Source: Steromphala cineraria (lineage: Eukaryota; Mollusca; Gastropoda; Trochida; Trochidae). From it: a DNA stretch of 64,000 nucleotides. Shown piece by piece: positions 1 through 11,939 of the stretch. The DNA lies in contig OU744726.1 in assembly GCA_916613615.1 (NCBI GenBank), positions 59,660,987 through 59,724,986 on the forward strand, in the 5' to 3' direction. Each line of letters opens with the position of its first letter. Positions within the stretch are counted from its first letter, which is position 1. The notes beneath the pieces were generated by a model. It saw nothing but the letters and a program-made list of their open reading frames with translations, had not been told where the DNA came from and ran no database searches. The position numbers were made by a program, and so were the translations under genes.

Positions 1-417
1 TGTGTTTGTATACATTTGATCAAAGTTTGGTCCAAATCCAAGTCATATTAAGAAAAGTTCATCGTAGGAACACAATGACAATAACTGCTAAACTTGTACA
101 TTAAGGTCGGCTGGTCTCGGGCGAATCTATCGAGAGAGCGCTGCTACAGCCTTATATCAACTTGCACATGCATGCCATGCAAGCGATGACCAAATTTAGA
201 GGCCACACGGGAAAGAGAGATCACAAGCCAGCGTGTGGTTAGCTAATTAGATTTCCAAGAATGGACATATCTCCAACACTACCTGGTCTACATCTACCAA
301 ACTTTGCAGAATTGTTAAACATGTCATTCTTAACAATTCTTGACCATCTGTAGCATTCTTGAATTTTAATTTTTGGCCGTTTCCATGGAAACGTCACTTT
401 TTAGACTTAGTTTAATA
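1..417. other. No gene seen
   Basis: AT-rich sequence without an open frame of note. The 178-bp tandem repeat begins at its right edge. I see nothing else in it. Confidence 0.5.
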
Positions 418-818
418 GGGTTCAATGGGGACTAATTTTCTCAGAAAGAATTGGACCTAGATGAATAAAATTTTGGTTATAGATGCTTCTGATGATACTC
501 TTGATCGAGTTCGAAAGCTGATTCCGTAAATATAATTTTTGCAGAGTTATCGCCCTTGAATCTCAAATTTGACTTGGTACAGACAGCGGACTTGGTGCTT
601 CAATGGGGACAAGTTCTCTCAGAAAGTATTGTACCTAGATGAATAAATTGTTTGTTATGGATGCTCCTGATGATTGTCTTGATCGAGTTCGAAAGCCGAT
701 TCCGTAATATTAATTTTTACGGAGTTATCGCCCTTGAATCTCTGATTTGACTTAGTACAAACAGCGGACTTGGTGCTTCAATGGGGACAAGTTCTCTCAG
801 AAACTATTGTACCTAGAT
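418..818. repeat. 178-bp tandem repeat, left block
   Basis: The phrase CAATGGGGAC recurs at 423, 601 and 779, a spacing of exactly 178 bp. Each unit also carries the phrase TCTTGATCGAGTTCGAAAGC. The third unit stops after about 40 bp, where a 2-kb insertion begins. The array resumes at about 2846, so the two blocks are one interrupted array. The units are diverged and contain stops in every frame, so I do not regard them as coding. Confidence 0.85.
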
Positions 819-1785
819 AAACAAGAAAAGCCTTTAAAAAGGCATGCTTGGTGCTACATAGGCAGATGAAGGAGATTGTGACTTGTCGAACAATTTGGGT
901 GATAATATATACAACACTGGATAACAGCAGTAATATTAACACGAATATTACTCAAAGTTAATTTCACAAAATTAATTTCTATCAACACGAATTGGTGAAA
1001 GTTATGAATATGTTTTACATTCATCAACGATTGTTGGTATATTTCAAATCAAAACACACGAGGGTGATATTCTATTTATCATTCAAATTCGCTCTTTTTG
1101 AGATCTCAGAGAAAAAAATGTAAATCTCTGAACACAACAACACTAGATTTTCAAGACCGTGATGTGACAGTGACAGTTTATGATGTTATGGCATTGTGAT
1201 GTTGTTACTTGAAGTAAAAGCACTGCATGGGTTGCCATGTAGCGTTGACAATGACAGGAAATTGTGCAAAACGTACTGCCAAAACCATATCTCCTTGTCA
1301 TGCTGGTTAATTATTAACTGTAGTATTACAGATAATAAACAAAATACTTTCCGATGATCTGACGTGATTTCAACCCCGCTCCGCTGAGCTAAGCCACGGA
1401 CTTATAGTAACCGTATGGAACCAGCGATGTAGGTCATATTCTAAATATAACACGAGTCAATTTCAGTAGCTCTGATAATAAATACATGTTTTCAACGTAA
1501 ACATTTAGTGACATCGTTAAGTATGACTTGTCACGTGGTCGTAAGTGATCTACCTATTAGTAAACATAAGTCTTTTTTCGATGTCACCATCGTTCTTACA
1601 CAAACATTACTTTTAAATCGCGAGGGGAGCCCAGCGTGAAATTAAATCGCGTGGGTTATAAACAAGTGGATTTTGCGATTATTGAATGCGACATAATGCT
1701 CTTATCTGGAACAAATGCAGACTCTTCATCAAATGAAGATGTTTTTGATTGAGTCTGTTTACATTTATCAGCGTCTTTAATAGAA

Positions 1786-2625
1786 TAATAATAATAATAA
1801 GGCTATTTATATAGCGCTGGATTCCACATCACAGGAGGGACATGCTCAAAGCGCTGACATAAGTATGAGAAATGCGCAGAAATCGACAGGTTAAAAACTA
1901 AAACTATTTACAGTCATTCAATATGATGGAATACTAGAGATATCGTTTGAAGAGATGGGTTTTTAGTCTGGTCTTGAAGGCTTGCAAACTGGGTGCTGTC
2001 TTGACACTGAGAGGAAGAGAGTTCCAGAGGGAAGCTGAGGCAAACTGAAATGATGTGGCGCCAAAAGATTTGAGTTTGTACGTTGGGATATTGAGCAGAA
2101 ACTGATCCTGGGACCGAAGGGTTCTTGTGGGCTGGTACAGGGAGATAAGTTCTTGAATGTATGAAGGTGCTGAACCGTGGATGGCTTGATAGGTTAAAAT
2201 CAAGACCTTGAACTCTATGCGTTCTCTGATACGCAGCCAGTGGAGGGAATTCAAGACAGGGGATATGTGGCAGTGCTTCCTGGTTCTCGTGATGATGCGA
2301 GCGGCTCTGTTTTGAATTCTCTGTAGTGTATTAATGTGCTCCGAGGAGGTACCGATCAGAAGGCTATTACAATAGTCGAGACGGGAGAGGATGAGGGTTC
2401 TCACAAGACAGGCAGTGGCACTCTGAGAGAGAAGGTGGCGAACTGATCCAATATTTCGTAGATGAAAGTGGCAGATTTTCGAAAGATGACGGATCTGTGT
2501 CCCCATGTTGAGGTTAGTGTCGAGTTGAACTCCGAGATTCTTGACAGAATGCGAGTAGGCAATTGATGTCTGATCAATTTGGAGATGTTTTGTTTCTCTT
2601 TTAACATGACATTTAAAGCGAAATC
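1786..2625 (-). mobile_element. 5'-truncated non-LTR retrotransposon (LINE), 3' end
   Basis: The minus strand encodes the C-terminal part of a LINE reverse transcriptase, from about 2625 to a stop at 1934. Recognisable phrases are SVKNLGVQLD, LDYCNSLL, LQRIQNRAARII and LHWLRIRERIEFKVL, which are typical of the thumb and C-terminal region of CR1/L2-like elements. The palm with the catalytic FADD box is missing, so this is a classic 5' truncation. After the stop comes a short 3' UTR ending in an AGCGCTATATAAATAG-like tail and a (TTA)n tract at 1784-1800. The final 190 codons are intact, which suggests a fairly young copy. The clade assignment (CR1/L2 group) is from motif resemblance only. Confidence 0.8.
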
Positions 2626-2817
2626 ATATTCCACAGTTTAATGTGCCAAATATTTTGTATTACCCACATGGTGACTTAATGCATTTTTTGCTACAGCTCT
2701 GTTCATTGGTCTTTTGATTTGGATACAACACATGTGATTGGCGCGGCTTCCCTTTGAAAATATTAAGAGTAATATAGAGAGAATTCACAAAAGTTTTAGG
2801 AGAATCAAATCATAATA

Positions 2818-2842
2818 CTTGGTGCCCTTTGGGGCACCAAGC
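2818..2842. repeat. Perfect 9-bp-arm palindrome at insertion edge
   Basis: CTTGGTGCC and GGCACCAAG flank a 6-nt loop. It lies at the right boundary of the 2-kb insertion and may be part of that element's terminus. Confidence 0.6.
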
Positions 2843-2845
2843 AAT

Positions 2846-3860
2846 AAAATTTTGGTTATGGATACACCTGATGATACTCTTGATCGAGTTCGAAAGCCAT
2901 TTCCGAAATTATATTTTTGACAGAGTACTGGCCCTTGTTTCTGAACTTGGACTTCAGGCCAGTAACAGGTCTGATGCTCAAATGGGGACAGATTTGCTCT
3001 AAAACTATAACACCTAAATGAGTGAAATTTTTGTTATTGTTGCTCCTAAAGATACTCTTGGTCGAGTTTGAAAGCCATTTTCGAAATTTTAATTTTGACA
3101 GAGTTATGGCCCTTGTTTCTGAAATTGAACTTGGAGCGAGTAACAGGTCTGATGCTGCAATGGGGACAGATATACTCAGAAACTATAACACCTAGGTAAA
3201 TGAAATTTTGGTTATGGATACACCTGATGTTACTCTTGATCGAGTTTGAAAGCCATTTTCGAAATTTTAATTTTGACAGAGTTATGGCCCTTGTTTCTGA
3301 AATTGAACTTGGAGTGAGTAACGTTCTAATGCTGTAATGGGGACAGATGTACTCAGGAACTATAACACCTAGGTAAATGAAATTTTGGTTACGGATACAC
3401 CTGATGATACTCTTGATCGAGTTCGAAAGCAATTTCCGAAATTTTATTTTTAACAGAGTTATGGCCCTTGATTGCGCAATTTGATTTGGAGCGATTAACA
3501 GGTCCGATGCTGCAATGGGGACACATTTCCGCAGAAACTATTACACCTAGATGAATGAAATTTTTGTTATGGGTACACCTGATGATACTCTTCATCGAGT
3601 TTGAAAGATATTCCCGAAATATTATTTTTCACAGAGTTATTGCCCTTGATTTTGCAATTTGACTGAAAATGGATCCACTTGATGATACTTTTCATTGAGT
3701 TTGAAAGCTGTTACCAAATTCGCCCTTGGGTTTGGGTTTGAACTTGGTGCAAATGACTAGTCTGATGCTCCAATTTGGACATGTTTAATCTGAACTTTAA
3801 CAGTTAGGTAGATGAAATTGTGGTTTTTGTTTCACCTGATGATACTCTTGACTCTTGAGG
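2846..3860. repeat. 178-bp tandem repeat, right block
   Basis: This continues the array of 418-818. The AATGGGG phrase recurs at 2981, 3159, 3336 and 3514, with a diverged copy near 3771. Spacing is 177-178 bp until the last, degenerate copy. Short minus-strand open frames here repeat the same peptide, which shows they come from the repeat unit and not from a gene. Confidence 0.85.
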
Positions 3861-4226
3861 TAGAAGAAAAATCAGACGGGATGCGGGGGTATGTGAGCCA
3901 TGCTCACTTTTTTCTTGTTCATTGAGAATTTAACGTATATTTGGAATAAATATTTGGAATATATTTTCCTGAATAATGTACTAAAAGATTGGCAGTGACA
4001 ATATATTTAGTTGACAATACTTTCTATATCATGCGTTTTCACATTCAGAATCAAACCATTCTGGTTGAACTGAAATGCATTGTTTATTAGAGACACGCCT
4101 ATCCCTACCACAGTGAGATAATGTTTTAACGAGGAAAGTAACTGCAGATTCAGTGTCAGTATGAACCAATTCTAAAAATCATTTAAACCTGTTTGGGTTA
4201 TTATTGATTTACACCCGTTTACGAAT
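3861..4226. other. No gene seen
   Basis: AT-rich DNA between the tandem repeat and the LINE endonuclease relic. No reverse transcriptase sequence follows the endonuclease here, as it would in an intact element. Confidence 0.5.
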
Positions 4227-5145
4227 TCATTCCTGTTTTCCATGTTTCCATTTAGACCTTACCCTGTCAGGACATTGTACATAATCATTCATAGTAGGTG
4301 TTTTGTTCGTATACGTTTCAGTGCTTAGTGATACTGACAGAGGGAGATGGTCAGATTCAGTTCTCGAGTCAATAATGAAGTTTGAAAGAAAAGGAAAAAT
4401 ACTGGATGAAACACAAAAATAGTCTTGGGTACTTAAACAATTTGGACTCATATAAGTGAAATCGTCAGAGGGTCCTGGCCATCTACCATTAACAATATTC
4501 AAATCTAATATTTTGCAAAAATCTATTAGTTGTTTTCCATAATTATTTACTAGAGAGTCTCTATTTCGAGGTGCTGGCGGTATAGACGTCGTTGAATGGT
4601 AGACTGTATCATGCAGGGGGAGATAATCGATGCTATCATCTTCGATGTAGTCAGATTATGTACCAGTCCTGGCGTTCAGATCTCCACCAAGTAAGACAGC
4701 ACTGTCTGGATAGACCTCTTTGAGTACACCCAGTCTGTTACAGAGGACCTCAATGCCATCCTTTCTGTCTGGTGTCGCTGGTTGGACATAAATAAATAGC
4801 AGTATCAAGGTTTTATTCAACACTACAGGGATATTTGTTATTAAGCAAATACAATCAGTCCATTCAGGATAGACTCTCAGTAAAACATCTTTGAGATTAT
4901 GCTTTATATAAACCGCTATACCGCCACTATAGCGACCAAGGTGCTTACGTTTGATGCGTATAGATTGATGACAACTGAAGTCATTTAATATATTGTCAAA
5001 ATCAGATTCATTTTTAGCCCATGTTTCAGTAAGGCAAATCAGGTCAAACTTTTTAATGAACTGAATAAAATCAAAATCACTTAACTTATTGTGTAGCCCA
5101 TTTACGTTCCAGCTAAGTATAGACCAGGTTGATGTACAGCAATCG
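4227..5145 (-). pseudogene. LINE apurinic-like endonuclease (EEP) domain, broken
   Basis: Read on the minus strand, the frame from about 5145 gives an exonuclease-endonuclease-phosphatase domain of a non-LTR retrotransposon. It includes SWNVNGL near the start, LICLTETW (catalytic Glu), YSGGIAVYIK, LLGGDLNAR (catalytic Asp/Asn) and SDHLPLS (catalytic Asp/His) near the end. The frame is open except for one TAA at 4656-4658, directly after the GGDLNARTGT phrase. It ends at a stop near 4227. The reverse transcriptase that should follow is absent. One stop in about 300 codons suggests modest age. Confidence 0.85.
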
Positions 5146-5223
5146 TCTGTGGAGCTCCTAGAGGTATTGTGTGGACGTCCTTCATCCTCATTTACTGGAC
5201 CAGGCCCGGGTCGTTATTGTCTA

Positions 5224-5411
5224 TAGGGACTCATCCTCGTTTTCACTTGGATGATGTTCCTGGTAGACTCGTCATAAAGGTACTTCACCATGTCGATGAT
5301 AAGTCTATCTTCAACCAGGAATGCCGTCTTCCCTTCTTCTCGAGCAGAGACCATGAAAGGGATCAGAAGCTTTCTTTGAGGACGGACACGTGGTGTGAGA
5401 TCTTGTGAAAC
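5224..5411 (-). pseudogene. Open fragment upstream of the LINE endonuclease, possible ORF1 end
   Basis: The minus strand is open for about 60 codons, with phrases such as PQRKLLIPF and KTAFLVEDRLIIDMVKYL, and stops at about 5224. It lies just upstream of the endonuclease relic in the same orientation, where ORF1 of a two-ORF LINE would be. I do not recognise the domain. The plus-strand frame at 5169-5408 is its shadow. Confidence 0.35.
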
Positions 5412-5596
5412 TCCCCTTTTTTGTTTTAGTCATACAATATCTGACATGTATAGTAAATGTAATCTATTTGTCATGCGCTTTAGATTAATTCCACTGTTGT
5501 ACAGAATCAGATAGATTAAGTGTTATCCACTGTTCTGAGGTGAAATGGGGTGATCTGGGGTTTATCGCCGCTTTCAAGATTATTTCACTTGTATCG

Positions 5597-5700
5597 CTGC
5601 TGCTAGTATTATTGCAGGGAGAAATCCCGCAACACTTTTGTGGCTATGCATTGCGGTGAAACCTGCGAGCATCGGCTTGAACTTGCAAACCATGATCTAC
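5597..5700 (-). mobile_element. SINE 3'-half fragment
   Basis: The stretch from GCTGCTAGTATTATTGCAGG through TGCATTGCGGTGAAACCTGC matches, in reverse orientation, the 3' half of the tRNA-derived SINE at 62568-62830. Only the 3' region is present; the tRNA-like head is missing. Confidence 0.65.
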
Positions 5701-7012
5701 TGTTCTGTGTTACAAACTTTCCGATACCTTTATCACATTCACTTTCAAGTCATTGTTCTGATTTAATTTACCGTTTTCGTAATCAGACACATTGGGTATT
5801 ACTATGTTCGTTATACATTAACCATCCTTTTTTATTCACTGTTATTCGAGTAACAAATGTTATATCTTCTTTCCCTTTTCATACACTGTAACATACATAA
5901 TGTATACTTTCTTTTGATATTGAAAAACGACTTTCGTTAATTAATATGCTAAAACAATTTTATTAACGCGACCGTCATTGATGCCAAGTAGATCATTGAC
6001 ATAAATTGTATTTCAACAAAGAAAGGCTTCCTTAAGTTATTCATCTTAGAGATGACTTATAAAACATTATTTTGTAATGTAACAATCGTGTTTTATCTAT
6101 TTAGTTGATAGTTGCAAACAAACGTTTAGTTTGGAAATTGAGGCGTGAAATGATAAGTAAATGTTGACTGTTGTAAAATGTGTTGACAGTAAACAGTTTA
6201 AGAAATAATGTTTTGAAATAAATGAAATCTTTTTCTTATTCAAATGTTCGATATAATGTTCAAATATTCGAAACAAATAAAACATCATTCATGTTTACAA
6301 AACGTTTCAAAGTGCAATTATTTGGTAACCGAACTGAACTTCATTGAATTATTTTGTTCCTATGTTCCTGTAAACTTCACCTTGATACTAATTTTCTAGC
6401 AAATAATGTTGAATTTTAAATGTTTGTGTTGTAATGTCTTCTCAAACATGTAAAAATATCTAGAATCTATATAGATGTTTATGTGCTTATTACACGAGAC
6501 AGTGACAAGACAAGACAATCAGCCCCATCCCAAAATCATTGGTATTCATACCTTTGTGATGTAACTTATTATACATTTATAATGATTTTTCAACATTGAG
6601 GACCTGCTAGGACAAACACTTTTCTAAATCGAATGTTCAAACAATCCGTATGTGTTAGTTGCTATTCAAGATTTAGATACTAAAGGTTGCAATATTATTC
6701 AAAGCAAGGTACAACAGTTTCGTTACAGTTATGATATAATAGATAAATGCAAAATGTTGAAATTGAATACAATTTGTAAACTAGTGTTAGATTTTTTAAA
6801 CAATTGAAAAACCTATATAATTTAAAAGTGTTTTCTTTCACATACATATGATGGAGTGAAGTCGTATTCTGTTGTCATGCTTTGAAAAATGTTACTTTTC
6901 CTGGAATATCCATCACAATTTACAGCGAAATCATCAGGATGGTCGTTGCGATAACAAATGTTAACTTTTGATTCGAATGACTACATATGCTTCTATTCAT
7001 ATACCTTAGCAG
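5701..7012. other. No gene seen, very AT-rich
   Basis: About 1.3 kb with only short chance open frames. No repeat boundary or coding signature is visible. Confidence 0.5.
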
Positions 7013-7216
7013 TCATTCAACAACGTTTTCAATTAATAAGGGGAGTGTTTTGGGGCGGGGGAGTGCTTTGGGGCCACCATCGTGTCTGACCAAGTACTGA
7101 AGCACTCGACTTATCTGTTTATGTCCTTTTGGGGATATGAAGCATCCAGTTCCTGCTCTCCAGAGCTCAGAGGTTATCCCCATTGTTGCCCCAATGAATT
7201 TCGCGAAGCCTCCCAC
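7013..7216 (-). CDS. Unidentified 67-codon open frame
   Basis: The frame encodes a short basic protein with phrases such as FIGATMGITSELWRAGTG and SPKGHKQISRVLQYLVR. It is more GC-rich than its surroundings, which are strongly AT-rich. That suggests either a retained exon or a fragment of a mobile-element protein. I recognise no family, see no splice context that would extend it, and cannot assign a role. Confidence 0.2.
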   Translation of the reverse strand: MGGFAKFIGATMGITSELWRAGTGCFISPKGHKQISRVLQYLVRHDGGPKALPRPKTLPLLIENVVE

Positions 7217-9210
7217 TTTCTAAATTGTTGAAAATTCAGAAAGTCTGAGGAGCCTGTAATTTCATGTCTACTCCATGTATCGACGCATGCGCTTTAAGTT
7301 ATATAGATAAATAAAATCAATCAAATGTATAAATCATTTTAAAATTTAAAAAAAAGGGATTTTCTTCTATGGAACATAGACTCCGAAAACTCGTCATTAG
7401 TTGTGCACGAGGTTTAGTCTGAGGGCGTTAGCACAACTAGGCTGCGTTCGTTTTGACTCACTCGAGTGTAATCTCGCGCATGCTCGGATGCCACCAAGAG
7501 CGAACGACTTGTATGCTCTACTGAGTGTCGCACTTGGTTGCCTGGCTGTAAACAATATGGCCGAAAAATTGAATTTTTCACAAAGATTTTATCATTAAAT
7601 TTTAACAATACATGGTCTCCAAAATCACAGATATATCATAGTTTTCCTTTAACCAAATCTTTTTTTTTTTTCTTTTTTTTTTATATTACGACAGAAAATT
7701 GGTACATTGCGTATGAAATCGGTACAAATAAAATTCACAATTCGACAAAGGAACTAACATATCAATCATATAAATTTACAAGCAATGATACTAATCATCT
7801 GGAAGAAAGAAGAAAGCAAGAGAGGACAGACGAAGTACAGATATAGAGGGGTGATTACGGGAGAGGGAGAAGCAACATAATTGAAAGTCGGAGAGAATGT
7901 TTTAATGTTATTAACACTGTTTTGGTTTGAATCAATAATTTCATTATATTTGCAATGGGGCCCATTTCTTTACAAAATCACTTTTGTTTTCAAATATGTA
8001 TTTTTCAATGTTGTGATAATGTATAACTTGTGATTGCAGTTGTATAAAATTTGGAGTAGAATTGTTATATTGACAATTGTGTATGTGGCGTTTTGCAATT
8101 TTAAAAAGATGGTTTTCAAGAAAATTCAAATTTGCATCGCCAAGGAGAAATTTAGATTTAGTTTTCGACACGTTTTTGATTCATACCAGCTAATGAATTC
8201 GCTTAGCAAAATTTGCTTTAACCAAATCTAAATTCACATTGTGCTTATGTGTTAAAACAGACTTATATTTAAGTAAGTATGCCTGTGGTATGTTATAAAC
8301 ACTGTGTCAATTGACGTACTTCCGTTACTCTCACGACCTCCCTCCCCGATTTAGCAGGAGGGACATTGAGTGACTCTAGAGTGCATTCGAAACTACGAGA
8401 GCCACGCGCGTGGCGACTCGTACCCCACTGGGAGGTTGACATATTGAACTTGTTTTCTGCTGAGCGCAAGCGCGTTTCGCTCGCGATACTAGTGGAACTA
8501 CTTTCAAGGGACAACGCCGCAGAAATAACCCAATAGACCATGTTAAAGTTTTAGCTTATATATATTAACGAATTATGAAAAGTTATAATCATTAAAATGT
8601 CGACACAACAGGGGAACCAATAGGGACATAAAACATGAACAAAATGTTCTTTGTTGATCTATAATCGAACTTTCCCAAAAATTCACCTTGTATTAAATGC
8701 AAATCAATTCATGAGGCATTGAAATGATTAAATTTCACATTTGTTATAACTGACGATGTCCACTTTTTAACGTAACCATGACTGTTTAGTAACCGGAAGT
8801 GGGCTCGAAACCATTTAACGGATCACATTTTCAGATAGCATTTACTCAATACTTGGGTCGAGTTGATAGAATATTATGTTCTTTTTTTTTCGTTAAGTGC
8901 GTTAAGGAATTATTCTAAGTATCTTTTTCACAATTATTAATTCAAAGGTTTCTGAAATGGAAATTCACCGTGCGGTCCCTACTTTTGGAGGAACCAAGGC
9001 AGAAGCTGGAACATTATGCTTTTTCCAAATCCAGTTGGTAGCACTCCTATGCAATCTTGATTGTTATAGGCATATTTCAGAATTTCAATCTGCTTTTTTT
9101 TAATTAATAAGTTACACCAAGTGTTTAGCGTAGTCCAAGAATTCATTTATTTGTTGAATGATCGCAGAACTATTTTCTGTCAAAGTGAAGTGAACGCAAT
9201 GTAGACAGAG
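7217..9210. other. No gene assigned; two CpG-richer islets
   Basis: The AT-rich background is broken by CpG-richer patches at about 7380-7560 and 8300-8540. The first shares phrases (ACTCGTCATT, GGCTGCGTTCGTTTTG) with the reverse complement of about 13555-13620, so it is probably a dispersed repeat. Open frames in both patches are short and overlap on opposite strands. A poly(T) tract lies at 7662-7681. Confidence 0.4.
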
Positions 9211-9309
9211 CTTGCTGATTGGCTATACCCGGATTCTGGGTATGGCGGGCTCCCAGTGGGGTCCGAGCACTTGTGAGTGTAACGGAGAGGGCCGAGGTGT
9301 TCCGAATGT

Positions 9310-9386
9310 CTATTCTCTATCCCTCAACCACAAACCAGATAAAACACCATACACAAAACAGGCAGTCCCCTGCGACACTAGCCGAG
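9310..9386 (+). repeat. 75-bp dispersed repeat, copy 1
   Basis: The segment from TTCTCTATCCCTCAACCAC to CTGCGACACTAGCCGAG is repeated essentially identically at 11282-11357. The flanking sequence differs on both sides. It may be a piece of a larger, unrecognised transposon. Confidence 0.75.
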
Positions 9387-9578
9387 GCGTTTATTACAAT
9401 TTTTTGCACATTGCAAATCATATCAAGGATCCCGCGCCTCATCCTCGTTTCCATTACCCACACCATCAGTCGGGAACATGTTGCAGGAAGGTCAGTTTGG
9501 CAGCACTCAGATTTTACGTCAGTCCCATCAATCATCCATCAGGTTAGCATTATATTCACCATGGTGATATGTACTTCC

Positions 9579-10060
9579 CCTACAAGGTAGGGATCCAACA
9601 CTGCAGCAGTGTCGTACATGACGCCTTACACGTCAACATTTTTGCATTACCGGATGTTACAGTAACATCTTTTCATCCTACAAGGTAGGGATCAAACACT
9701 GCAGCAGTGTCGTACATGACGCCTTATACGTCAACATATTTGAATTACCGGATGTCAGAGTAACATCTTTTCCTTCTACAAGGTAGGGATCAAACACTGC
9801 AGCAGTGTCGTACATGACGCCTTATACGTCAACATATTTGCATTACCGGATGTCACAGTAACATCTATTCCTCCTACAAGGTAGGGATCAAACACTGCAG
9901 CAGTGTCGAACATGACGCCTCATACGTAAACAATTCCAGCATTTCCAGATGTTACAGTAACATCTTCTTAATTAGTAGGACCGACTACTGCAGCAGTGTC
10001 GAACACGACGCCAAATATGCAAACATTTCCAACAATACCAAATGTTACAGTAACGTCTAC
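9579..10060 (+). repeat. 98-bp tandem repeat, about five copies
   Basis: CTACAAGGTAGGGATC recurs at 9579, 9677, 9775 and 9873 with a period of 98 bp, and a fifth, more diverged copy starts near 9970. Each unit carries two odd palindromes: CACTGC-A-GCAGTG near its start, and GATGTTAC-A-GTAACATC (or a one-base variant) near its end. The copies differ by a few substitutions. Confidence 0.9.
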
Positions 10061-10465
10061 CTACATGATATATATTCAACTCTCCAGAGTATGCAGCCAT
10101 GAGCCATGTAACAGCGACCAATGAACAATCAAATGTCACTTGATTATCACCCATGAACCAAAGCTCTAACCTCACCGACTCCCCGAACTCAGTTACAAAC
10201 AGTTACGTCATAAACCAAAACTGTCATTTAATGATCTTTATTTTCTTATTCAATGGATCATCATTCCATGAACTTTAAACCGTCCTCACTTCAAGCGAGA
10301 CAACATCCAGCAGATACTACTGTAACATCCTTTTACCAACATGGTATATTCCAATCACTGCACCTTGATATGTAATGAATATACATCACCACTGAAACAT
10401 ACAACCCAAAGTCAACAAACACAAAACTATACACCATTGGTTTACAATAAACCACTGTTTTTAGC

Positions 10466-10980
10466 ATGAACTTTCAATTTTACCATACAGTGGCTCGTTA
10501 CCATATGCCACTACTTCAAAATACATCATCTCTTCACAGTTCATCAAAACATCACCATAAACCACAACTTCAAAACACAATCACCTCACAGTATATCACT
10601 TCACCATATACCATTACTTCACCATGTACCACCACTTCACCATGTACCACCACTTTATGGACCACCACTTCACCATGTATTACCACTTCACAGCACAGTC
10701 ACTTCACCATACTGTGCTACTTCACCAAATACAATCAATTCACATCACCTCACCACAAACCGCCATTCACCATAAAGCACCAGTTAGTCATAAACCATTG
10801 CTTCAGCATTTACCACCCACTTCACACACCGCCACGACATCACCACTTCGCCATAAAAGAGTTCACCATATTACACCTTCACTTCATATTACACTTTCAC
10901 TTCTTATTACACCTTCACTTCATATTACAAATTCACTTCAAAACAAAAGTCTTCATTTCTTTCTACATAACCCATGTTAG
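10466..10980 (+). repeat. Degenerate simple-sequence tract (CACTTCACCAT-like)
   Basis: A C/A/T-rich tract is built of imperfect repeats of phrases such as ACCACTTCACCATGT and TTCACTTCATATTAC. Two overlapping long open frames (177 and 118 codons) are explained by the scarcity of G, and hence of stops, not by coding. The peptides are His/Thr/Ser-rich low-complexity sequence. Confidence 0.7.
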
Positions 10981-11086
10981 TAGAAATTTATTAAACTAGT
11001 TATTACTTCAAACACGTAAATTTGCAAATATGACTATCTGCTGTCAATTTTACATACTGTGCCTGAAAAAACTCATTTACACAAAT

Positions 11087-11283
11087 CAATGTAAAATTTG
11101 ACATATCATCAAATTGATAGCTAGTTGTCGCAGCCGAGAATGGACTTCCCGCGCTCTGACATCACATTTATACACACCTCACAGCGCCCTCTACACGAGT
11201 ATTACCTCCCTTTTATCTGGTTTGTTCCTAAAGAGAAATCAATTTCTCTCTAATTCGCCCAGCTCAAACGATAGAAATTTCAT
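11087..11283. repeat. 197-bp direct repeat, left copy
   Basis: Nearly identical to 13299-13495; I see one substitution (AGTTGTCG versus AGTCGTCG). Trimmed by a base or two it begins TG and ends CA like an LTR. However, no flanking duplication, primer site or polypurine tract is visible, so an LTR interpretation is not supported. A recent 2.2-kb duplication or a non-autonomous element are alternatives. Confidence 0.85.
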
Positions 11284-11357
11284 TTCTCTATCCCTCAACC
11301 ACAAACCAGATAAAACACCATACACAAAACAGGCAGTCCCCTGCGACACTAGCCGAG
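11282..11357 (+). repeat. 75-bp dispersed repeat, copy 2
   Basis: Matches 9310-9386. It begins directly at the end of the left 197-bp repeat, while the right 197-bp copy is followed by different sequence. Confidence 0.75.
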
Positions 11358-11689
11358 ATAAAAAGAAAGGGCAAGTCTGACGAACACTCAAAAAACTCAA
11401 GCAACACTCATTTACATGAAAAGCCCAAAACCAACCACCGGTTTCCTAAAATTGAAACCATCCTGATCATCACCAGTAAACTATACATCAATACCAAACA
11501 ATCCCATCTGTATTCCACTCCAGTACTGCAGGAAACTGCCCAATGATCATGATCATAACATTTAATACCTGAAACAGAAAGAATACTGTATGGATTAAAT
11601 CATTCAACATCGATAAATACTTTCAGCGTAAACATGCAAAATTTTAAGTACATTATAACAAAACTGACATTTTCACCACCAAATTTGTG

Positions 11690-11935
11690 CGTTTTCTTCT
11701 CTGTTCATTGAACGATGCAAGGCATCTTCCGATCAGACATAAACGCATCATTCGGTCAACATCAACCGGAAATTCGGCATTACAAAACATATTTTCACAA
11801 CTAGAACGTGGATTTCTTCTCTGCACATTGAACGATGCAAGGCATCTTCCGATTAGACATGAAGGCAACATTGTATCAACATCAGCTAGACATAAGATGC
11901 CTGCTACCTTGAAACCAACTATGTTCCACTTTGCC
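11690..11935 (+). repeat. Tandem duplication, about 120 bp
   Basis: TTCTTCTCTG..CATTGAACGATGCAAGGCATCTTCCGAT occurs at about 11694 and again at about 11814, each followed by similar A/C-rich sequence. The open frames across it on both strands reflect the duplication. Confidence 0.75.
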
Positions 11936-11939
11936 TAGT

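Larger units (their letters stand above)
819..2845. mobile_element. 2-kb insertion splitting the 178-bp array
   Basis: The 178-bp repeat is interrupted here: the left block stops inside a unit and the right block resumes at nearly the same place in the unit. The first and last parts share a 10-bp inverted match (TGCTTGGTGC at 844-853 and GCACCAAGCA at 2836-2845). A flanking ATAAA on both sides may be the target duplication, but this is weak. The insert contains a LINE 3' end at 1786-2625 on the minus strand. The remainder (about 854-1785 and 2626-2817) holds no recognisable gene. It may be a composite of more than one insertion. Confidence 0.55.

Noticed and set aside
3046..3595. Repeated-peptide genes on the minus strand
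   Set aside because: They are translations of the 178-bp tandem repeat, interrupted by stops and not kept in frame.
10466..10999. A 177-codon protein gene
   Set aside because: The frame is low-complexity, explained by G-poor simple repeats with few stop codons; an overlapping second frame is also open.
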